Made by a program: the position numbers and the translations under genes
Part shown: piece after piece, positions 6,830 through 10,009 of the stretch
How positions within the stretch are numbered: position 1 is the stretch's first letter
Layout of the letters: every line of letters begins with the position of its first letter
NCBI GenBank assembly: GCA_026999335.1
Contig: JALTPW010000611.1
Location: 1-10,009, forward strand
DNA: 10,009 nucleotides
Direction of reading: 5' to 3'
Origin: Chromatiales bacterium
GTDB lineage: Bacteria > Pseudomonadota > Gammaproteobacteria > SZUA-152
Notes under the pieces: generated by a model
The model's input: the letters and a program-made list of their open reading frames with translations, nothing else
Databases searched by the model: none
Told to the model about the DNA's origin: nothing

Positions 6830-6850
6830 GACACTCAACACTCAACACTC
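6830..6850 (-). repeat. Heptamer tandem array overlapping the end of the PilZ gene
   Basis: On the minus strand GAGTGTT, GAGTGTT and GAGTGTC run in tandem. The first unit supplies the codons GAG and TGT and part of the TGA stop of the PilZ gene, so the last residues (E, C) and the stop codon come from the repeat. Confidence 0.75.
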
Positions 6851-7228
6851 TTCCCGCATCAGCGCCGATAGCTCACGATCCAGCAGCTTAGCGTCTCCCA
6901 GGTTCAGTTCCACCAGCCGTCGTAGGTGGCTGATACTCTCCAGGTCGATGTGTTCGCAGCGGAAGCCAATGTGGTCATTTTCGCTATGTGATACGGAGAC
7001 CTCCATACGAATCACCACTTCTTCATCGCTGTCCAGTGCCAGCTCCAGCAGGAAATGCTCACCCGGTTGTCCGCTCCAGTCCTGTGGGGCGGCAATCAGG
7101 GCGCCTTTCAGAGACAGATCGATAAGCCGGCTACGCCAGCTGCCCTTGGCGTCAACCAGCTGCACGTCCGCAGCGAAGCTGATGCGGGAAAACCGGCGTT
7201 GTTCGTTGAATTCTGAATCCTGATTCAT
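6842..7228 (-). CDS. Single-domain PilZ protein, PA4608-like c-di-GMP receptor
   Basis: PilZ domains bind cyclic di-GMP and pass the signal to a partner. The 128-residue product carries the two binding signatures: RRFSR at 11-15 and DLSLKG at 37-42, followed by AAPQDWSGQPGEHF. The C-terminal helix region contains the stretch HIDLESISHLRRLVELNLG (about 93-111), which closely resembles P. aeruginosa PA4608, a stand-alone PilZ receptor of about 125 residues. In Pseudomonas this gene also neighbours radA. The ATG has only AGG-type pairing upstream. It lies 34 bases after the holin-like gene on the same strand with no terminator between, so it may be cotranscribed with the lysin-holin pair. Its stop codon sits in a heptamer array. 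The partner protein is unknown. Confidence 0.93.
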   Translation of the reverse strand: MNQDSEFNEQRRFSRISFAADVQLVDAKGSWRSRLIDLSLKGALIAAPQDWSGQPGEHFLLELALDSDEEVVIRMEVSVSHSENDHIGFRCEHIDLESISHLRRLVELNLGDAKLLDRELSALMREEC

Positions 7229-7243
7229 GCCTGTACCTGATAT

Positions 7244-7257
7244 TTAGCACTGCACAC
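7244..7257 (-). repeat. Inverted near-copy of the heptamer repeat upstream of the PilZ gene
   Basis: The minus strand reads GTGTGCAGTGCTAA here, matching 12 of 14 bases of GTGTTCAGTGCTTA on the plus strand at 6728-6741. The two copies bracket the PilZ gene in inverted orientation about 500 bases apart. Confidence 0.5.
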
Positions 7258-7262
7258 TTGAC

Positions 7263-7700
7263 TCAGGGAGTCTTCGTGTCGGTCTTTTTCAGCTTGTCGA
7301 AGGACCGCATGCCGGCGATGCCCAGCATACCGGTAATAATGGTGAACATCATACTGGAGTCCATCTGCGGTGGGGCCTTGCTGGTGTCATCGAGCGTCCA
7401 CAGCAGCAGTGGATAGACGATAAACTGATAGGCGAGGGTGACAGCACCGATCCAGCCAATGGCCGGTCGCCAGCCGGACTGAAACCAGTTGCCCTTAGCC
7501 TCCTGCTTGTTGACCTCCATCTGGGCCACATTCTGCTCGGCGACGAGCTTGTTTTCGAGATAATCAAAATTTCGCCGTGCTTTCATGACCTCCCGTTCGG
7601 CTTCCAGCCTCTCTTCATCGGACGTGAACAGATTGTCCAGCGTATCTCCCACGGACTTGACGACATCGCCACCGCCCAGCAGTTTTGTCAAAAAACTCAT
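7263..7700 (-). CDS. Holin-like protein, 3TM holin family (GTA/phage release type)
   Basis: The 145-residue product matches the pattern of the family described as 'holin of 3TMs, for gene-transfer release'. It has an amphipathic N-terminal stretch (1-25), a charged helical region with coiled-coil character (about 27-70), then SGWRPAIGWIGAVTLAYQF leading into a first clear membrane segment (81-101), a PPQMD linker, and a second segment (117-131) ending GMLGIAGMRSFDK. Only two strong membrane segments are visible; the N-terminal helix would have to be the third. Such proteins permeabilise the inner membrane so that an endolysin can reach the wall. It overlaps the muramidase gene by four bases (ATGA) and has a good GGGAGGTG ribosome binding site inside that gene, so translation is coupled. 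Pore formation is inferred from the family. Confidence 0.85.
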   Translation of the reverse strand: MSFLTKLLGGGDVVKSVGDTLDNLFTSDEERLEAEREVMKARRNFDYLENKLVAEQNVAQMEVNKQEAKGNWFQSGWRPAIGWIGAVTLAYQFIVYPLLLWTLDDTSKAPPQMDSSMMFTIITGMLGIAGMRSFDKLKKTDTKTP

Positions 7701-8185
7701 GCGACACCTCCCAATGCACGGTTGATCCAGCCAAGCAGATATTTCTTCTGCGATTTGTTGCGGTTACAGATATACGTGTAGCGTGCAATCTTAGCGATGG
7801 TGTAGTTGGCGATAAATGATGATTCATCAGCGGCATTGATGATTTTCAATGATTGGCTGCCGATGATGCCGTCGGCGGGTTCGATATCCAGCGCTACCTG
7901 TGCCAGCCGGCTGGCGGTACGCACGCCCATATTGACGGCGGTATCGAAAATATTTTCCGCGATCGCCTGTGAGGTGATTTCATCGGCACGGATGCGATCC
8001 CAGTAATCACGCTTGTAAATGTCCCGTGCCTGCTGTTCGGTCAGGTTGCGGATGTCGACATTGGGATAGGCGCGCTGGGAAATGCCGTACTTGGTGGCAC
8101 CGCCGCGATCCGTGGGGTCGTCGGTGAATTTTGCACCACCTTCGTGGACAAGGGTTTTGACGATGGCTTTATTGAAATCCGCCAT
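7697..8185 (-). CDS. GH108 family phage-type muramidase (endolysin)
   Basis: The 162-residue product fits glycoside hydrolase family 108, which cuts the N-acetylmuramic acid-N-acetylglucosamine bond of peptidoglycan. The diagnostic N-terminal block is HEGGAKFTDDPTDRGG followed by ATKYGIS, with E15 the expected catalytic acid. Further typical segments are IYKRDYWDRIRADEI and IAENIFDTAVNMG. The C-terminal part (about 90-160) fits the small peptidoglycan-binding domain that usually accompanies this family. No signal peptide is visible, so export would need a holin or similar route; the next gene encodes one. The ATG has GGAGTAAAG a few bases upstream. Related enzymes act in phage lysis, gene-transfer-agent release and, as TtsA in Salmonella, in toxin export across the wall. 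First gene of the lysin-holin-PilZ unit. Confidence 0.9.
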   Translation of the reverse strand: MADFNKAIVKTLVHEGGAKFTDDPTDRGGATKYGISQRAYPNVDIRNLTEQQARDIYKRDYWDRIRADEITSQAIAENIFDTAVNMGVRTASRLAQVALDIEPADGIIGSQSLKIINAADESSFIANYTIAKIARYTYICNRNKSQKKYLLGWINRALGGVA

Positions 8186-8221
8186 AACTTTACTCCATAC
8201 AAGTTGCTGGGATAGAGATTA

Positions 8222-8235
8222 TTAAAGTGCTTTAA
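8222..8235. promoter_or_regulatory. Inverted repeat upstream of the muramidase gene
   Basis: TTAAAG (8222-8227) and CTTTAA (8230-8235) are perfect inverted arms separated by two bases, 37 bases upstream of the lysin start. A TATACT hexamer on the minus strand (complement of 8235-8240) could be a -10 element, though no good -35 is seen. A repressor site is possible but unproven. Confidence 0.3.
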
Positions 8236-8285
8236 GTATAGGGTTATTGGTGACTCTGTGCTATTTCCCACAGCGTGACTTATTA

Positions 8286-8299
8286 CCGCCGAAGGGCGG
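8286..8299. other. Short GC hairpin in the lysin/small-protein spacer
   Basis: CCGCC (8286-8290) pairs with GGCGG (8295-8299) around GAAG. It lies in the 310-base gene-free stretch 8186-8495, which otherwise holds the inverted repeat at 8222-8235, a nested hairpin at 8323-8368 and a 12-base palindrome AATCCATGGATT at 8414-8425. No T-tract adjoins it. Confidence 0.35.
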
Positions 8300-8322
8300 G
8301 TTTCCATGCAGAAGATTAAGGG

Positions 8323-8368
8323 GGATACGAAAAATGATGTTACCGCTTCGGCTAATGTACCGTAGTCC
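8323..8368 (+). other. Nested stem-loop, possible structured leader RNA
   Basis: An outer helix pairs GGATACG (8323-8329) with CGTAGTCC (8361-8368) with one bulged G. An inner hairpin pairs TTACCG (8340-8345) with CGGCTAA (8349-8355) with one bulged C and a three-base loop. It lies about 130 bases upstream of the small membrane protein gene on the plus strand. The string TTCGGCTAATG recalls the 3' half of fluoride riboswitches, but the required 5' pseudoknot partner is missing, so I do not call it one. It could be chance folding. Confidence 0.25.
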
Positions 8369-8495
8369 ATGCCCGATACAGCCTATCGTGGTCTGTGTTG
8401 GCGGCAGCACCAAAATCCATGGATTCCGCCAGTCGCGCCTCGGTGTGGTCGATCATTCACTGGCCTGTTTACTGACTAAAAGAGGCGAGATAGCC

Positions 8496-8663
8496 ATGTT
8501 CGGCATCAAAAAACTCATCATGGGATTGTTCATTGGTTTGTTGCTCGGGCTTTGGGCTGGCGTCAATATCGGCCATGGCCGGCCTGTCTGGTCAAACCCC
8601 TTCGAAGAGCCGGCATTGATGGAAAAGGCGAAAAAGGCCGTTCGTGAAAAGCTCAACGATTAA
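8496..8663 (+). CDS. Small single-pass membrane protein of unknown function
   Basis: I do not recognise the family. The 55-residue product starts MFGIKKLIMGLFIGLLLGLW; residues about 7-25 form one strong membrane segment with a glycine-spaced face (G10, G14, G18, G22), preceded by two lysines. A short loop, INIGHGRPVWSNPFEEP-like (about 24-40), leads to a basic amphipathic helix (KAKKAVREKLND) at the C terminus. The two N-terminal lysines could hold the N terminus in the cytoplasm, but the basic C-terminal helix makes the orientation unclear. The ATG at 8496 has AGAGGCGAGA 6-15 bases upstream. The frame is open from 8247, but the added 83 residues have no protein-like character and lack a ribosome binding site, so the short form is preferred. 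It is divergent from the lysin gene and convergent with rmuC. Confidence 0.65.
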   Translation: MFGIKKLIMGLFIGLLLGLWAGVNIGHGRPVWSNPFEEPALMEKAKKAVREKLND

Positions 8664-8698
8664 TCTCTCTGGGTCAAATTCCCCGTAGCTCGCCTAAC

Positions 8699-8732
8699 AA
8701 AAGTAGGTTCTTTAAGAAAAGCGCCTACTTTT
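8699..8732. terminator. Hairpin after the small membrane protein gene, possible terminator
   Basis: AAAAGTAGG (8699-8707) pairs perfectly with CCTACTTTT (8724-8732) around a 16-base loop that holds the smaller palindrome TTCTTTAAGAA. It begins 36 bases after the stop codon. The T-run is part of the stem and short, so terminator strength is uncertain; the symmetry would allow use from either side. Confidence 0.45.
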
Positions 8733-8825
8733 GGTGCTGCGATTATCGTCATTACGGCCTGTTTTTAGCTGAAGTCCAGAGATCCGGTTTTCGCCGGAGC
8801 GATTCATCCAGAGCGTTCGACGTTT

Positions 8826-8864
8826 CCTACACGCTGGAGTTCCGCCTGCGTAGGAATGACGGTA
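8826..8864 (-). repeat. Dispersed GTCATTCC-type intergenic repeat
   Basis: On the minus strand the sequence reads CGTCATTCCTACGCAGG, then GCGGAACTCCAGCGTGTAGG, with GCGTAGG (8848-8854) pairing with CCTACACGC (8826-8834, one bulged base). This resembles a common proteobacterial intergenic repeat, usually GTCATTCCCGCG...CGCGGGAATCC. The GC-rich hairpin TCCGG/CCGGA just upstream (about 8780-8797) may belong to the same element. The stretch 8664-8944 contains no gene. Confidence 0.5.
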
Positions 8865-8868
8865 TGCC

Positions 8869-8884
8869 GAGTCTCTCAAGACTC
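8869..8884. other. Short hairpin downstream of rmuC
   Basis: GAGTCT (8869-8874) pairs with AGACTC (8879-8884) around CTCA, about 60 bases past the rmuC stop on the minus strand. It has no T-tract on either side. Confidence 0.3.
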
Positions 8885-8944
8885 AGTCGACACCCTTCAA
8901 TACCCCACTTTCGCGCAGCGAGATAACTTGCTGCACGGGGTTGT

Positions 8945-10009
8945 TTATTCGTCTTTCTCGGCCTCTGGCGCCACGTCACGGGCGCTCGACTCGATCTGCC
9001 CGGTCTTGTCGATGATCTTTTTTGCGCTGATGCCCATGTCGTTGAACTTGCGTGCACTGGGCAGCACACGGCTGTCGAAGGAGGCCACGGCTTTGTTGTA
9101 GTGTTGCACCGAACTGTTGAGGCTCTTGCCCATCTTGCCCAGATGATCGGCGAAGGTGCCCAGCCGGCCGTACAGATCCTCTCCCACTTTGCGGATATTT
9201 TCGGCATTTTCCGCCAGAGACTCCTGCCGCCAGCCATAGGCTACGGCACGCAGCAAGGCGACAAAGCTGGTGGGGGTGGCAAGAATCACTTTCTGCTGCA
9301 TGGCGTTCTCCAGCAGAGCGTAATCCTTGTCCAGCGCGGCGCTGAGGAACTGGTCGCCGGGGATGAACAGCACGACGAAATCCGGTGAATCCTTGAATTG
9401 CTGCCAGTAGGTCTTGCTGGCCAGCTCCTGCACGCGTTTGCGTACATTGCGGGCGTGGCGTTGCAGCTGCACATCACGCTCGGTGTCGTTCGTGGCCTCC
9501 ACTGCGGAGAGGTAGGCGTCCAGCGGGGTCTTGACGTCCACCACCACCTCGCGTCCGCCGGGCATGCGCACGATCATGTCGGGGCGCAGGGCGCCGTCGT
9601 CGCTGTTGGTGTGTTCCTGCTCAAAGAAGTCACAGTGTTCCACCATGCCGGCCAGCTCGGCGAGGCGCCTGAGGGTCAGCTCGCCCCACTGGCCGCGCAC
9701 CTCGGGCCGACGCAGGGCCTGCACCAGATTGCGTGTCTCGCCCTGCAAGGCCTGCTGGGTCTGGCTCATGGTTTCAAGGTGTTGGGTGAGTGCGCCATAG
9801 GCCTGCTTGCGCGCCTGCTCCATTTCGCGGATCTGTTTTTCGGTTTTTTCCAGTGCCTCGCGAATGGGCTTGACCAGTGTCTCGATGGCCTGCTCACGCT
9901 GACCAAGTTCGCCCTTGGCCTGTGACTGGAAACGCTGCAGATTTTCCTGCGCCAGTTTCAGAAATTCCTCGTTGTTGTGTTTTAGCGCCTGACTGGAGAG
10001 ATGACTGAA
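8945..10009 (-). CDS. rmuC: DNA recombination protein RmuC (5' end outside the window)
   Basis: RmuC proteins limit recombination at inverted repeats and carry a PD-(D/E)XK-type nuclease-like core. About 354 residues lie in the window, and the frame stays open to the edge, so the N-terminal membrane anchor and part of the coiled coil are missing. Visible parts, in order: a charged coiled-coil region (the first 90 or so residues, with REQAIETLVKPIREALEKTE), then VRGQWGELTLRRLAE, the nuclease core with RPDMIVRMPGGREVVVDVKTPLDAYL, FVVLFIPGDQFLSAAL, ILATPTSFVALLRAVAYGWRQE, and a C-terminal helical stretch ending PEAEKDE. An internal ATG at 9823 would give only a shortened form and is not the start. 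It converges with the small membrane protein gene. Confidence 0.96.
   Translation of the reverse strand, partial: FSHLSSQALKHNNEEFLKLAQENLQRFQSQAKGELGQREQAIETLVKPIREALEKTEKQIREMEQARKQAYGALTQHLETMSQTQQALQGETRNLVQALRRPEVRGQWGELTLRRLAELAGMVEHCDFFEQEHTNSDDGALRPDMIVRMPGGREVVVDVKTPLDAYLSAVEATNDTERDVQLQRHARNVRKRVQELASKTYWQQFKDSPDFVVLFIPGDQFLSAALDKDYALLENAMQQKVILATPTSFVALLRAVAYGWRQESLAENAENIRKVGEDLYGRLGTFADHLGKMGKSLNSSVQHYNKAVASFDSRVLPSARKFNDMGISAKKIIDKTGQIESSARDVAPEAEKDE

Noticed and set aside
7263..8185. Complete prophage
   Set aside because: Only lysis-type genes are present; no integrase, structural or regulatory phage genes and no attachment-site repeats within the window.
8321..8368. Fluoride riboswitch
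   Set aside because: Only the TTCGGCTAATG part resembles the consensus. The GGCGATG...CGCC pseudoknot half is missing and no fluoride exporter gene is nearby.
8247..8495. N-terminal extension of the small membrane protein
   Set aside because: The extra 83 residues are not protein-like, cross two predicted hairpins and have no ribosome binding site; the ATG at 8496 does.
9398..9925. 175-residue plus-strand open frame opposite rmuC
   Set aside because: Antisense shadow of rmuC caused by its GC-rich codon use.

Overview
The window looks like a piece of a gammaproteobacterial chromosome of fairly high GC content. The evidence is S6, S18 and L9 proteins of gammaproteobacterial type, the order rpsF-rpsR-DUF2232-rplI-dnaB-alr as in Pseudomonas (without the priB found in enterics), and a radA gene next to a PilZ gene of the PA4608 type, an adjacency also known from Pseudomonas. 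The exact genus cannot be told from the sequence alone.

Layout: bases 1-502 are essentially non-coding. They hold two hairpins (one terminator-like), a further long hairpin, a dispersed palindromic repeat of the GTAGCCCGGATG type, a candidate sigma70 promoter, and a leader hairpin that fits the S6:S18-binding autoregulatory motif. Then come rpsF, rpsR, a DUF2232 membrane protein gene and rplI, all on the plus strand, closed by a strong Rho-independent terminator (2737-2775). A second plus-strand unit follows: dnaB (replicative helicase), alr (alanine racemase) and radA (recombination helicase); alr and radA overlap by 8 bases. From 6713 to 6841 lies a short spacer rich in small repeats.

The second half is more accessory. 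On the minus strand a GH108 phage-type muramidase gene, a 3TM holin-like gene (4-base ATGA overlap) and a PilZ c-di-GMP-binding gene (34-base gap) form an apparent three-gene unit, with no phage structural genes in view. A small single-pass membrane protein gene follows on the plus strand (8496-8663), with repeats and hairpins around it. The window ends inside rmuC (minus strand, its 5' end cut off by the window edge).

How they work together: the first two units are housekeeping (ribosome assembly, replication, cell-wall D-alanine, recombination). The most interesting part is the lysin-holin pair next to a c-di-GMP receptor. It resembles a domesticated lysis or muramidase-dependent secretion module, and the PilZ gene is bracketed by inverted heptamer-type repeats that even supply its stop codon. 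No transposase, integrase, CRISPR array, tRNA or rRNA was seen.
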